A DNA stretch of 64,000 nucleotides from Exiguobacterium flavidum (GTDB lineage Bacteria > Bacillota > Bacilli > Exiguobacteriales > Exiguobacteriaceae): NCBI RefSeq assembly GCF_003344535.1, contig NZ_QPKS01000001.1, forward strand, positions 44,556 to 108,555. Reading direction: 5' to 3'. Under the pieces are notes generated by a model. That model saw only the letters and a program-made list of their open reading frames with translations, had not been told where the DNA came from and made no database searches. Below are positions 27,343-35,309 of this stretch, one piece after another. The position numbers were made by a program, and so were the translations under genes. Each line of letters starts with the position of its first letter. Position 1 is the first letter of the stretch.

Positions 27343-28458
27343 ATGTCCGAATTCCTTTTCGATGTCTTGAACAACATGACACTGATCTTGACCGGTTTGT
27401 ATCTGTGCGGAAAAATCTCGAAACATCCCATCACCCCGCAATCCGAGCTTAAAACACGTATCTTTTACGGTTTCTGTCTCGGATTGATCAGCATGCTCTT
27501 GATGCAGATGACGATCCATCCGGCCGACGGGGTACTCGTCGACTTGCGCCACCTGCCCGTCATGATCGCCGCCTATTTCGGCGGACCGCTTCCGACCGTC
27601 ATCGCGACGATGATCGTCGTTGTTTATCGTTTCACAATCGGCTTCTCCTATGCCTCATGGGTCGCCTTCAGCTTCATCTGCCTCGTTGCGATCGGCACCT
27701 CGTTGCTCGTCAAATACCGAGATCCTTACTCGCTCAGGACTTACTTCCTCGCGAACCTCTGGGGATCCTCGCTTCAGGGGATCGTCCTCTTCCTCGTACT
27801 TCCTGCGGAATTGTTCATGCGGACACTGCTGATCGTTTTACCGATTTCATTTACGACCGGGTGGCTCTCGCTTCTGATGATTCGCGACTTACGGATGACA
27901 AAGATCATGCTGCAGACGTATAAAGGTCGTGCCGCGCTCGATTATTTGACCGGGTTGCAGAATTTGCGGAGCTTTAATGATCTGTTCGAGAGCATGAAAC
28001 ATGCTACGATGCTGAACGATTCACGTCTTGCGGTAATCGTTCTCGATATCGATCACTTCAAGCGGGTCAACGATACGTACGGCCACGATGCAGGCGATGA
28101 GGTGCTCCGTCAATTCGCGACTCGTCTCTCTGAAGGTGTCGGGACGCAAGGAATCGTATCACGTAACGGCGGGGAGGAGTTCACCGTCCTCCTCGATGAT
28201 CCTCATCCGGATACATTGTGGCCGCTCGCCGAGTCACTGCGTGAGCGAATCAAGCGGGATCCATTCATCTTGCCGGATGGAAATGACCTATCAGTCACCG
28301 CTTCGCTCGGTATCTCCTGTTTTCCGGAGACGACAAAACACGTCGACCGTTTGCTGAAGGATGCGGATACCGCCGTCTATACCGCCAAGCTTTCCGGTCG
28401 CGACCGGGTCGTTTTGTTCGATGCAAAAGAAGAAGTCGCCGTTTCGAACCACCCGTGA
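27343..28458 (+). CDS. diguanylate cyclase with N-terminal 5TM (LytS-type) sensor domain
   Basis: 371 residues. The first about 185 form five or six membrane helices of the 5TM-5TMR_LYT type, with the characteristic DLRHLPVMIAAYFGGPLPT stretch near residue 65. A GGDEF domain follows with an intact NGGEEF loop near residue 270 and DIDHFKRVNDTYGH, so c-di-GMP synthesis is expected in response to an envelope signal. AGGAG is placed before ATG 27343. The gene is preceded by a long palindrome and ends in a terminator whose first arm lies in its last codons. Confidence 0.92.
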   Translation: MSEFLFDVLNNMTLILTGLYLCGKISKHPITPQSELKTRIFYGFCLGLISMLLMQMTIHPADGVLVDLRHLPVMIAAYFGGPLPTVIATMIVVVYRFTIGFSYASWVAFSFICLVAIGTSLLVKYRDPYSLRTYFLANLWGSSLQGIVLFLVLPAELFMRTLLIVLPISFTTGWLSLLMIRDLRMTKIMLQTYKGRAALDYLTGLQNLRSFNDLFESMKHATMLNDSRLAVIVLDIDHFKRVNDTYGHDAGDEVLRQFATRLSEGVGTQGIVSRNGGEEFTVLLDDPHPDTLWPLAESLRERIKRDPFILPDGNDLSVTASLGISCFPETTKHVDRLLKDADTAVYTAKLSGRDRVVLFDAKEEVAVSNHP

Positions 28459-28475
28459 AAAAAGGGTGGTTTTTG
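28447..28475 (+). terminator. terminator overlapping the end of the diguanylate cyclase gene
   Basis: AACCACCC / GGGTGGTT stem with TTTTTG. Its 5' arm is inside the coding sequence. Confidence 0.85.
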
Positions 28476-28536
28476 ATACTGCGGATGAAATTTCGGGAAT
28501 AGGATATTGAAATCGATCAGGAGAGGGGAGATATGC

Positions 28537-29040
28537 ATGACCCATTATGCCATCCAATTGCTCGATTACAATCGCTGGGCGATGAACCGCTATTTTGAAC
28601 ACTTGAAATCGTTGCCGGCCGAGACGCCTCTGCTCGAGGTGAATAGTGTCTTCCCTACCCTGTTCGACGTACTCGTCCACGTCTACATCATCGATCATGG
28701 TTGGCTGTCCGCCTTGAAGCACGAGGTGATCGAGGACGTCGCGGAATCCGTCGATCTGTTGTCGAAGAAGACGCAAGGAAAATCGATCCCCGAGATGGAA
28801 CTGCTGTTCAATTCGCTCTGGGACAACTATTCGGCCTTCATTCTCCATCACCCCGATCTAGACGAGAAGGACGTCTTCTATGGCACGCTGCTCTGTTCGT
28901 ACGGGGAAGTCATTCAACACATCGTCAATCATGCGAGTTACCACCGCGGGAACATGACTGCCATGCTGAGGCAACTTGGCTACACGGGAATCATGACTGA
29001 TTTTTCACTGTATCTGTATCACAAAAATCAAAAAAATTGA
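28537..29040 (+). CDS. DinB family protein
   Basis: 167 residues of the DinB/YfiT-like four-helix fold, which binds a metal through three His. Candidates are His in LVHVYIIDHGW near residue 50 and the pair in NHASYHRGNM near residue 135. It may be a bacillithiol- or other thiol-dependent transferase, as is proposed for the superfamily. The ATG at 28537 follows AGGGGAG. The upstream frame extension has no ribosome site. Confidence 0.88.
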   Translation: MTHYAIQLLDYNRWAMNRYFEHLKSLPAETPLLEVNSVFPTLFDVLVHVYIIDHGWLSALKHEVIEDVAESVDLLSKKTQGKSIPEMELLFNSLWDNYSAFILHHPDLDEKDVFYGTLLCSYGEVIQHIVNHASYHRGNMTAMLRQLGYTGIMTDFSLYLYHKNQKN

Positions 29041-29078
29041 CGATTTCTCTCTCCTTCATGAGAAATCGCCTTTTTTAT
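29041..29078 (+). terminator. terminator after DinB gene
   Basis: CGATTTCTC / GAGAAATCG stem with a TTTTTT tail. Confidence 0.9.
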
Positions 29079-29132
29079 ATGGACGGATGGAGACGGATGC
29101 GGTAGCGTTTAGATGAAGTGAGGTGGTAACGT

Positions 29133-29300
29133 TTGAAACTTGCAAAAGGTCCCTACATCATCATCGGCCTGCTGTTCGGCCTGATTTTCGGCTTGATTGG
29201 CGACAACATCCTGCTCTATATCTCTGCCGGCATCCTTGTCGGGGCGATCATGGAATGGGTCGTCGCGTACCAGGCGAAAAAAAAGACGGACAATCACTGA
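29133..29300 (+). CDS. small membrane protein, 55 residues
   Basis: A short gene starting at TTG 29133 behind a GAGGTGG site and ending at TGA 29298-29300. The product is almost wholly two hydrophobic helices: IIIGLLFGLIFGLIG (residues 9-23) and ILLYISAGILVGAIMEWVVAY (about 26-46). A charged tail KKKTDNH follows. The first helix has a Gly-x3-Gly zipper pattern. It lies 72 bases upstream of the DUF350 gene on the same strand and may be co-transcribed. The family is unknown. Confidence 0.65.
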   Translation: MKLAKGPYIIIGLLFGLIFGLIGDNILLYISAGILVGAIMEWVVAYQAKKKTDNH

Positions 29301-29372
29301 TTTTCTGTCTGAGAAGGAAATTCCGACAAAACAGTCGAAATCAATTACATATCATTTGAAGGAGTTGTACCC

Positions 29373-29777
29373 ATGGCTTTCAGTGAACTATTTTTATCTA
29401 CGCTTACCTATATCGGCGTAGCTTCCGTGTTGCTGGCAATCGGCATCGTCCTGTTCGAGGTCACGACGAAATCAAAGGAGATGGAGTTGATCCGTCAAGG
29501 CAAGAAGGCAGCAGTCTATGCGTTCGGTGGCCGTATCCTGGGACTTGCGATCGTTCTATACTCGAGCATCACTAACTCCGTCAGCATCCTCGACATGGTG
29601 ATTTGGGGGGCGATCGCGATCGTCATCCAGATCGCGCTCTTCTACTTGGCTGACTTGCTGATCCCGCGCCTCAGCATGACGCGCGAGATCGATGCGAACA
29701 ACGAAGCAGTCGGATTGTTGCTGTTGTTCCTGTCCGTCTCGATCGGGTTAGTCATCGCAGGATCATTGACATATTGA
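29373..29777 (+). CDS. DUF350 family membrane protein (YjfL-like)
   Basis: 134 residues with four hydrophobic helices and the DUF350 pattern, in which helix 1 is followed by TTKSKEMELIRQGKKAAV and then GGRILGLAIVLYSSI. This polytopic membrane protein of unknown function is common in Bacilli and Proteobacteria. AAGGAG precedes the ATG. It ends at a perfect bidirectional terminator. Confidence 0.9.
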   Translation: MAFSELFLSTLTYIGVASVLLAIGIVLFEVTTKSKEMELIRQGKKAAVYAFGGRILGLAIVLYSSITNSVSILDMVIWGAIAIVIQIALFYLADLLIPRLSMTREIDANNEAVGLLLLFLSVSIGLVIAGSLTY

Positions 29778-29784
29778 CTTGCAT

Positions 29785-29826
29785 CAAAAATAAGGAAGGC
29801 ATCTACGGATGCCTTCCTTATTTTTC
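29785..29826. terminator. bidirectional terminator
   Basis: Perfect 15-bp stem AATAAGGAAGGCATC with its complement, a 4-base loop and A/T runs on both sides. It includes the stop codon of the minus-strand gene. Confidence 0.93.
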
Positions 29827-30081
29827 GAGTTCTTCCAGCTCTTTTTGTGAACGCGGGAACCCGTTCGCTTGCCAATCCGCACGGTAGATTGAATCAAGCT
29901 GCGTCAGACCGACTTCATCGATGTCCTTGTCCGCGTCTTGACTCTCGCGCTTGTCAAGAAGGTTCAGATAATTCTCGAGCGGGCGCTCTTTTTTCGAATC
30001 CGCGATTTTTTTAGCCAGAATAACACCGGTCCCTGCGAGAAGGGACGCACCGAACAAATGACGTTTCTTCAACCTCTTCAT
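29818..30081 (-). CDS. hypothetical protein with N-terminal membrane anchor
   Basis: 87 residues. A basic start (MKRLKKR) and hydrophobic helix (LFGASLLAGTGVILA, residues 9-23) suggest a membrane anchor. The rest is charged and hydrophilic, ending in PRSQKELEELEK. Of three clustered ATGs the one at 30081 is best spaced (9 bases) from AAAGGG. No family recognised. It faces the DUF350 gene. Confidence 0.65.
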   Translation of the reverse strand: MKRLKKRHLFGASLLAGTGVILAKKIADSKKERPLENYLNLLDKRESQDADKDIDEVGLTQLDSIYRADWQANGFPRSQKELEELEK

Positions 30082-30153
30082 CGTCATCAGCCCTTTCATT
30101 CAAGACATGCGACGGACTGTATTATCCTATTCCCGCTTTCAGGAAAATCATGT

Positions 30154-31065
30154 TCACCGGTTCGGTGATGTTGCCATCCTTATATACGTATGCCGTCGTC
30201 CACGGATCGCGATTGAAAGTGCCATGACGTTCTCCGGCACTGCTATGCCGGTGTAGCCTGCGTCCCCGATATGAAACGCATCCACGCCTGCCCGTTTTGC
30301 GCTGAGGGCGATCTGCCGGACCGTCTCGACATCGGCTCCCTCCTGACTCGTTCCGATAGCTGCGAGCGCAAGGACTCCTTTTTTCTTCGCGATGCTGACT
30401 GCTTCGGCAAGCGTCCTCTCCCTGACGCCAGGAACCGTCCCTGGAGCAGGAAGGAGAATGATGTCTGCACCAGCTTCGCAAAACGCAGAGACAGCCTCAA
30501 GGTCAAGGACGGATTCCGACACTCCCGCGCCGTGCATCTTCCCTGCGATGATCAGTCCGGTGAAATGCTGCTTCGCCATTCGCACGGCAGCCTCGATTCC
30601 TTCATTCGACACGCCCGTCTTCGGATTACCTGTCAGGCAGATGAAATCGAACCCGAGCTTACTTGCTTCTTCTAAAGTCTTTCTGGTGGGCGTTCTGCCC
30701 TCTTCGATTTGCAAGAGGTCTTCTCCCCCGTCACTCGGGACCGGTTCGAGGTTGATCCCGATCGGGACGCCGGTCATCCTCTTCAACTCATTGATGACCG
30801 AAAGTGATTCTCCTCCGCTCTTTGCTTGATTCAGTTCAAGACCTGCGACTTTCGGATTGAACACGTCGAACATGTTCAGCAAGATCATATCCGCACCGAA
30901 TGCTTTCAGCAACTCAGCGTTCGTCACTTCGGGAAAGAGCGGCTGAACGGAACTAATCGTCTCACCGATCACGGTTCTTCCTTCTGTTTTCTCGATGGCA
31001 TCTCTCAGCCCCTTTTTATCCATCCCCCTGAAGTCGGAGGCTCGGCAGTCGAGCAACCGCTTCAT
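30154..31065 (-). CDS. TIM-barrel-like protein, probably DUF7916 family
   Basis: 303 residues beginning MKRLLDCRASDF, with alternating strand/helix pattern, GADMILLNMFDVFNP near residue 60, GLIIAGKMHGAG near 170 and GVDAFHIGDAGYTG near 265. This resembles the DUF7916 group, once labelled HAD- or PEP-mutase-like. That match is from memory. No catalytic motif can be named with confidence. It overlaps rpiA by ATGA, so it is translated with ribose-5-phosphate isomerase, and a role in sugar phosphate metabolism is a reasonable inference. Confidence 0.72.
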   Translation of the reverse strand: MKRLLDCRASDFRGMDKKGLRDAIEKTEGRTVIGETISSVQPLFPEVTNAELLKAFGADMILLNMFDVFNPKVAGLELNQAKSGGESLSVINELKRMTGVPIGINLEPVPSDGGEDLLQIEEGRTPTRKTLEEASKLGFDFICLTGNPKTGVSNEGIEAAVRMAKQHFTGLIIAGKMHGAGVSESVLDLEAVSAFCEAGADIILLPAPGTVPGVRERTLAEAVSIAKKKGVLALAAIGTSQEGADVETVRQIALSAKRAGVDAFHIGDAGYTGIAVPENVMALSIAIRGRRHTYIRMATSPNR

Positions 31066-31766
31066 ACCGGTCCGCCTCCCCGGCGCAGCGACGGATGCAC
31101 CATCTCGACGATCTCACCATCGCGATAGGTGACGACGAGATCCGGTTGCCGCTCGAAATAACCAGTCTCGATCACACCGGTCGCAAGTTTCATCTCCCTG
31201 CTGAAATGCCGCACGTCCGGAATGTTCTGCAGGGAGACATCGATGATCCAGTTTCCGCCGTCGGTGATGAACGGCTTTCCGTCCGTATGCCGAATCTCCC
31301 CCTTCACCCCCCGGGCATGTAGCATATCAAGTAACCTCCGGTATCCGAACGGCTCGATTTCGACTGGAAGAATGTGCGGTTGCAAGCGTGCCACGAACTT
31401 CGATTCATCTGCCATATAGATGACTTCCCTGGCATAGAGTGCGACGATTTTCTCCCGGAAGAGCGCACCTCCTCCGCCTTTTAATATCGAGAAACCAGGA
31501 TCGATCTGATCGATCCCGTCGATGATCAAGTCAAGGTGCTTGACTTCCTCGAGCGAAATCAAGGGAATACCGAGATTCTCTGCGAGACGTTCCGTTTTGA
31601 TCGAGGTGGCGACCGCCTGTATGGCCAGTCCCTCTCTGACACGTTTCCCGAGCTCTTCGACCATCAATTCCGATGTGCTTCCTGTCCCAAGGCCGACAAT
31701 CATGCCGTCTTTGACATGACGTACGGCCTCCTGTGCGATTTTACGTTTGATTTCGCTCGTCCCCAT
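31062..31766 (-). CDS. rpiA: ribose-5-phosphate isomerase A
   Basis: 234 residues. It interconverts ribose-5-P and ribulose-5-P in the pentose phosphate pathway. Signature motifs are GLGTGSTSELMV (residues 25-36), the IDGIDQIDP acidic loop (usually DGADE; the catalytic Asp is kept), KGGGGALFREKIV with its catalytic Glu/Lys, and DESKFV. It starts behind GAGGTGAG. Its stop overlaps the start of the next gene by four bases. Confidence 0.95.
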   Translation of the reverse strand: MGTSEIKRKIAQEAVRHVKDGMIVGLGTGSTSELMVEELGKRVREGLAIQAVATSIKTERLAENLGIPLISLEEVKHLDLIIDGIDQIDPGFSILKGGGGALFREKIVALYAREVIYMADESKFVARLQPHILPVEIEPFGYRRLLDMLHARGVKGEIRHTDGKPFITDGGNWIIDVSLQNIPDVRHFSREMKLATGVIETGYFERQPDLVVTYRDGEIVEMVHPSLRRGGGPV

Positions 31767-31782
31767 ATTCTCACCTCATCGG

Positions 31783-32190
31783 TCACAGATTGTTTTTCGT
31801 CTTGTCTTCTGAAAGATGTTCGCGCTTGACGACCCGGTCACCGTTCTTCAGCATGAAACGGTGGAAGAACAGCAATTCGACAAGGAAGACTGCTAAAGCG
31901 CACAGCAACGCAATCAAACCCCGGTTCGAATCCTCTGGCACATCGACCATCATCAAAAGGAGCCAAGTCAGGAAATAGACGACGACGAGGTCAGCAGCAG
32001 CCGCGGGATAGGTGCCGACTTTAGGAAGAACGAATAAATCGAGAGCGACATATGTGACGAGACCGATCACAGCCGCGATCCATAGCGGATGATACCATGT
32101 GATTTCGTACAGGACGCTCTGAATCAGGAAGAACAGCAACATCATGATCGGCAATTTCAGCAACAACGCTTTTCCATGGTTTATATTCAT
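31783..32190 (-). CDS. DUF2512 family membrane protein (YndM-like)
   Basis: 135 residues with four hydrophobic helices and a hydrophilic, charged C-terminus. The FLIQSVLYEITWYHPLW stretch near residue 22 and DLFVLPKVGTYPAAAADL near 50 fit DUF2512/YndM proteins of Bacilli, which have no known function. AAGGGGA precedes the ATG. It is 16 bases upstream of rpiA on the same strand, so co-transcription is possible. Confidence 0.85.
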   Translation of the reverse strand: MNINHGKALLLKLPIMMLLFFLIQSVLYEITWYHPLWIAAVIGLVTYVALDLFVLPKVGTYPAAAADLVVVYFLTWLLLMMVDVPEDSNRGLIALLCALAVFLVELLFFHRFMLKNGDRVVKREHLSEDKTKNNL

Positions 32191-32243
32191 AAAAATATCC
32201 CCTTTCCAGTCGGTTGATGGTTTTAGAGCGTGATAGCGATTCG

Positions 32244-32819
32244 TCAGTCTTTTTTCTCTCCTGGATGGTGTGGTGTTCCGATTTCGATTTCGACACTCGG
32301 TGTGAAAGGAATTGACAAGGCATCCTTCATGATGCCGACGGCGTGATCGTTCGCCTCCTTCGTTTCAGCCGCGATGCAGTCGATCGGGATGATCAACTCA
32401 TACTCCCGCATATATGCATCGTTCGCCGTGAACAGGATACACATGTCGCTCGCCACCCCGGTAAGTACAAGTCGCTCTATGCGAAGTTGCTTCAGCAGAA
32501 TCTCAAGCTGCGTCCCGAAAAAGCCTGAATGCTTAGGCTTGACGATGAAATAATCATCGTCATCCGGTCGCACGCGCTCTACGATTTCTTTCCCTACTCC
32601 CTTCAGGCAGGTCGTGATGACGTCCTCTGCACTTTCGTGCCACAGTCCAAAATTGTCATTCACATAAATGACTGGATGATCCCTTTCCTTGAATCGTCGC
32701 TTCAGCGAAAGAACCGGATCAATGATCGGACGCGTATTTTCAAGCAGCTCCTCCCCCCCGTCAAAATCGAAGTGATTGAGCAAATCAACGATCAGTAAGG
32801 CCGTCTTATCGTCATTCAT
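32244..32819 (-). CDS. isochorismatase-family cysteine hydrolase
   Basis: 191 residues of the isochorismatase/nicotinamidase fold. The triad is visible: Asp of LLIVDLLNHF near residue 12, Lys of VKPKHSGFFGT near 94 and Cys of VASDMCILFTAND near 126. The usual cis-peptide GV-A is in place. It likely hydrolyses an amide or similar small substrate in the cytosol. A near-consensus SigB promoter lies just upstream, making it a general-stress gene. Confidence 0.92.
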   Translation of the reverse strand: MNDDKTALLIVDLLNHFDFDGGEELLENTRPIIDPVLSLKRRFKERDHPVIYVNDNFGLWHESAEDVITTCLKGVGKEIVERVRPDDDDYFIVKPKHSGFFGTQLEILLKQLRIERLVLTGVASDMCILFTANDAYMREYELIIPIDCIAAETKEANDHAVGIMKDALSIPFTPSVEIEIGTPHHPGEKKD

Positions 32820-32847
32820 GCTCTCCCCCCTTTCAGTACTGTAAAAA

Positions 32848-32872
32848 ATACCCTCATCTATCGCTGCTAAAC
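32848..32872 (-). promoter_or_regulatory. SigB-type promoter of the isochorismatase-family gene
   Basis: Minus strand GTTTAG (32872-32867), 13-bp spacer, GGGTAT (32853-32848). The -10 is a perfect SigB match. Confidence 0.85.
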
Positions 32873-32939
32873 ACTGCGTGACGGCGATTCGGATGAATGT
32901 ACAGGGGGTATCGATAATTGAGGTGAAGGAGGGAGAACG

Positions 32940-33194
32940 ATGAAGCCGAAACGGTTTTGGCTACTCGGATGGGATGAACATTACCCTAAGGGAGGAACTG
33001 ATCAAGTCGAGATCAAGTTCGACACTATCGATGAGCTCGAGGACTGGAATCCGGTCGATTATACGTTTTCAGACTGGGTGGAACTGCTCGATTTGTCGAC
33101 CGGCATGACATATCGCAGGGAGCTCGACGGCGGGACTACACGGGAACAACGCGCTGAAATCATCGACTGGATCCACAGTCTGCCGATTGACTGA
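32940..33194 (+). CDS. hypothetical protein, 84 residues
   Basis: Small soluble acidic protein with four Trp-centred segments (FWLLGWDEHYPKGG, DWNPVDYTFSDWVELLD, and a final IDWIHSLPID). No membrane segment or Cys. A perfect GAAGGAGG site supports ATG 32940. It has its own terminator. No family recognised. Confidence 0.72.
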   Translation: MKPKRFWLLGWDEHYPKGGTDQVEIKFDTIDELEDWNPVDYTFSDWVELLDLSTGMTYRRELDGGTTREQRAEIIDWIHSLPID

Positions 33195-33238
33195 AAAAAG
33201 CACTGATTCTTTGAGAACCAGTGCTTTTTTTTATTTAT
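33192..33238. terminator. bidirectional terminator
   Basis: Stem AAGCACTG.TTCT / AGAA.CAGTGCTT with A and T runs on the two sides. Confidence 0.9.
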
Positions 33239-33443
33239 TTTGCTGTTCTTCGTCAGAATCTCCGACATCCGAATAGCCGGCCTCCTGGTCGGCTTCGTGC
33301 GAAAGATCAGGCTGTTCCTCCTTCGAGACCTCATCTTCAGGACGATTTTGATTCTTTTGGCCGTCCTTGCTCTCAACCGGCTCGTCCGAACCCATATTAT
33401 TGCCCGAAGTGATCGGGTCCGTCTTCTTTGATTCTTCCGTCAT
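33231..33443 (-). CDS. small acidic, probably disordered protein
   Basis: 70 residues made almost only of Glu, Asp, Lys, Gln, Ser, Asn and Gly, with no hydrophobic core. This resembles the short hydrophilic proteins made by Bacilli under stress or in spores, but I cannot name a family. GGGGGAG lies 7 bases before ATG 33443 and supports a real gene. It ends inside the shared terminator. Confidence 0.65.
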   Translation of the reverse strand: MTEESKKTDPITSGNNMGSDEPVESKDGQKNQNRPEDEVSKEEQPDLSHEADQEAGYSDVGDSDEEQQNK

Positions 33444-33520
33444 TCGAATCTCCCCCTCTGAACTTTTAGAACGGCACCCCGTAAATATGACCGGTGCACA
33501 TAGTTCAATAGTTCCCGCTG

Positions 33521-35296
33521 TCAGCGGGGCGAAACATCCTTTCCCATCTCTGACGTCATTTTCTGCCGATGCCTTCCCTCAGAAAGTGAATCAGCAGGTT
33601 CCGGATGATGCAGATGGAAGCCTTGGACGTAGAGACCATTCCCTTGTTCTCGAATCGTCTTCAACTGGTAAGAAGTCTCGACCTCCTGAATCACGAGATT
33701 CAGGCTGAACAGATTCGTCAAGGAATAAACGGAAGCAAGAATCGACTGATCCAGCTTGTTCCGCTCGATGCGACGGGTGAACAACGGATCAAGCTTGACC
33801 GTGTCGACCGGGAGTCTTCCTAAGCGGTTCAAGGATGCGTACCTGCTGCCGAAGTGATCGATCGTCAATCCGAATCCTGCTGAACGAAGGCGATTGAGTG
33901 TATCAATCGAGCGCGTCATGTCCTCGATCAGGGAATCTTCTCTAATCTCAAGAATGATCCGGCGTTCGGAAAGGCCTGACGAGATGTATTTTTGACAAAT
34001 CAGGCCAACGAACGAATCGTTAGCGAAGACTGTCGAACCTAAGTTGATTGCGAGCGGTACTGAAAGCCTGCTGTCAGTGGACCAACTCCTGCTCTGCCCG
34101 ACTACTTGGTCGAACACGAACAGAGTGATCGTCTCGAGTAATCCCAGCTTCTCAGCGACCGGCAAAAAATCGTTCGGAGGGACGAACCCGAGGATCGGAT
34201 GATTCCAGCGCAACAGCGTCTCGAAAGCGACCACTTCTAATGTAGCGCCATCATGGACCGCCTGGTAGTGCAGCTCGAACTGGTTGCGCTCGAGAGCGAG
34301 CGGCAACTCTTTTTGCAGGATGAGGGCGAACGGATTCCGCTCCTTCTCGTTCTCCCCGTTGACGAACTGAACGCCGTTCTTTCCGCCCATCTTCACTTGG
34401 TACATCAAGGATTCTGCTGCGTATATTTGGCGCTCACGGTCAATCCTGTCTGGTGACAGGTAGCTCACCCCGGAGGAGGCCGTCAAGCTGATCGCGTCGG
34501 ATGTGATGCCTTCAATCGGCTGGTTGATACATTCGATCACGCGTTTTGCAAGTTCTCGTCCGGTCTTCGTCACATCCTGATCATGGACTGGTACGAGAAC
34601 GACGAACTCGTTGCCATCCGTTCTGCCGGTCGATTGTCCCGGAAGATCGAGCGCTGACAACCGTTTCGCTACCGTCTGCAGCACGATGTTCCCGACACGA
34701 TATCCATAGGACGCGTTGATTTGATGGAAGTTATCGAGGTTGAGCACCATCAAGAAAGCAGGGACTTCGCCTGGCATCGCGATAAGCCGGTTCATGTAGC
34801 GCTCGTTGTAGAGATCCGTCAAGGCATCCTTTATGGCATAAGTCTCGACACTGATCGATTTGCTGATGATTTCGCCGAAATGACGGATTTCTTCGATTTG
34901 GTGCTCATCGAACTGGTATGGCTTGGAATCAAAAGCGCAGAGCGTACCGATCGTCTCATTGTCAGCATTCTTGACGGAGACGCCGAGAAACGCTCCGTCC
35001 CCAAGCGCGACCGTGATGGGATGTTCTTTGGTACCCGGATTGTTACGTAAGTCATCGATCACGAACACTTCCGATGATTCCTCGACGACCAGTTGGCATA
35101 GTACGTATTGGAAGACGTGAGTCGAGCCTTCCTCGATCAGCGTCTCGGATTTGTTGAGGGCTTTTATGATGAAGTTATGTTTCATATCGTTCAGCGCAAA
35201 GAAAATGCTGTTGACGCCTATCCGCTCCCCCAGCTGTTGAAGCGCATCCTCGACGAGAGGGTGCAGCGGTTCGTATCGCTCAAAATACTCTTTCAT
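33521..35296 (-). CDS. GAF + degenerate GGDEF + degenerate EAL protein
   Basis: 591 residues: GAF (about 15-150), GGDEF-like (155-312), EAL-like (328-575). The cyclase loop is DGNEF (227-231) instead of GG[DE]EF. In the EAL domain EAL is ETL (359-361), the metal pair DDFG is DHFG (480-483), and the EGVE loop is shortened to QEVE (537-540). Substrate-side residues such as Asn in INLG and Lys in VKLDP remain. It is therefore probably not an active cyclase or phosphodiesterase but a c-di-GMP-binding or protein-binding regulator. It follows a sensor histidine kinase by 13 bases, suggesting one signalling unit. Confidence 0.88.
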   Translation of the reverse strand: MKEYFERYEPLHPLVEDALQQLGERIGVNSIFFALNDMKHNFIIKALNKSETLIEEGSTHVFQYVLCQLVVEESSEVFVIDDLRNNPGTKEHPITVALGDGAFLGVSVKNADNETIGTLCAFDSKPYQFDEHQIEEIRHFGEIISKSISVETYAIKDALTDLYNERYMNRLIAMPGEVPAFLMVLNLDNFHQINASYGYRVGNIVLQTVAKRLSALDLPGQSTGRTDGNEFVVLVPVHDQDVTKTGRELAKRVIECINQPIEGITSDAISLTASSGVSYLSPDRIDRERQIYAAESLMYQVKMGGKNGVQFVNGENEKERNPFALILQKELPLALERNQFELHYQAVHDGATLEVVAFETLLRWNHPILGFVPPNDFLPVAEKLGLLETITLFVFDQVVGQSRSWSTDSRLSVPLAINLGSTVFANDSFVGLICQKYISSGLSERRIILEIREDSLIEDMTRSIDTLNRLRSAGFGLTIDHFGSRYASLNRLGRLPVDTVKLDPLFTRRIERNKLDQSILASVYSLTNLFSLNLVIQEVETSYQLKTIREQGNGLYVQGFHLHHPEPADSLSEGRHRQKMTSEMGKDVSPR

Positions 35297-35309
35297 TGCA
35301 ATGCCCTCC

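Noticed and set aside
33503..33525. CCCGCTG/CAGCGGG hairpin at the end of the GGDEF-EAL gene as terminator
   Set aside because: No T run follows on the minus strand, and it overlaps coding sequence. Not listed.
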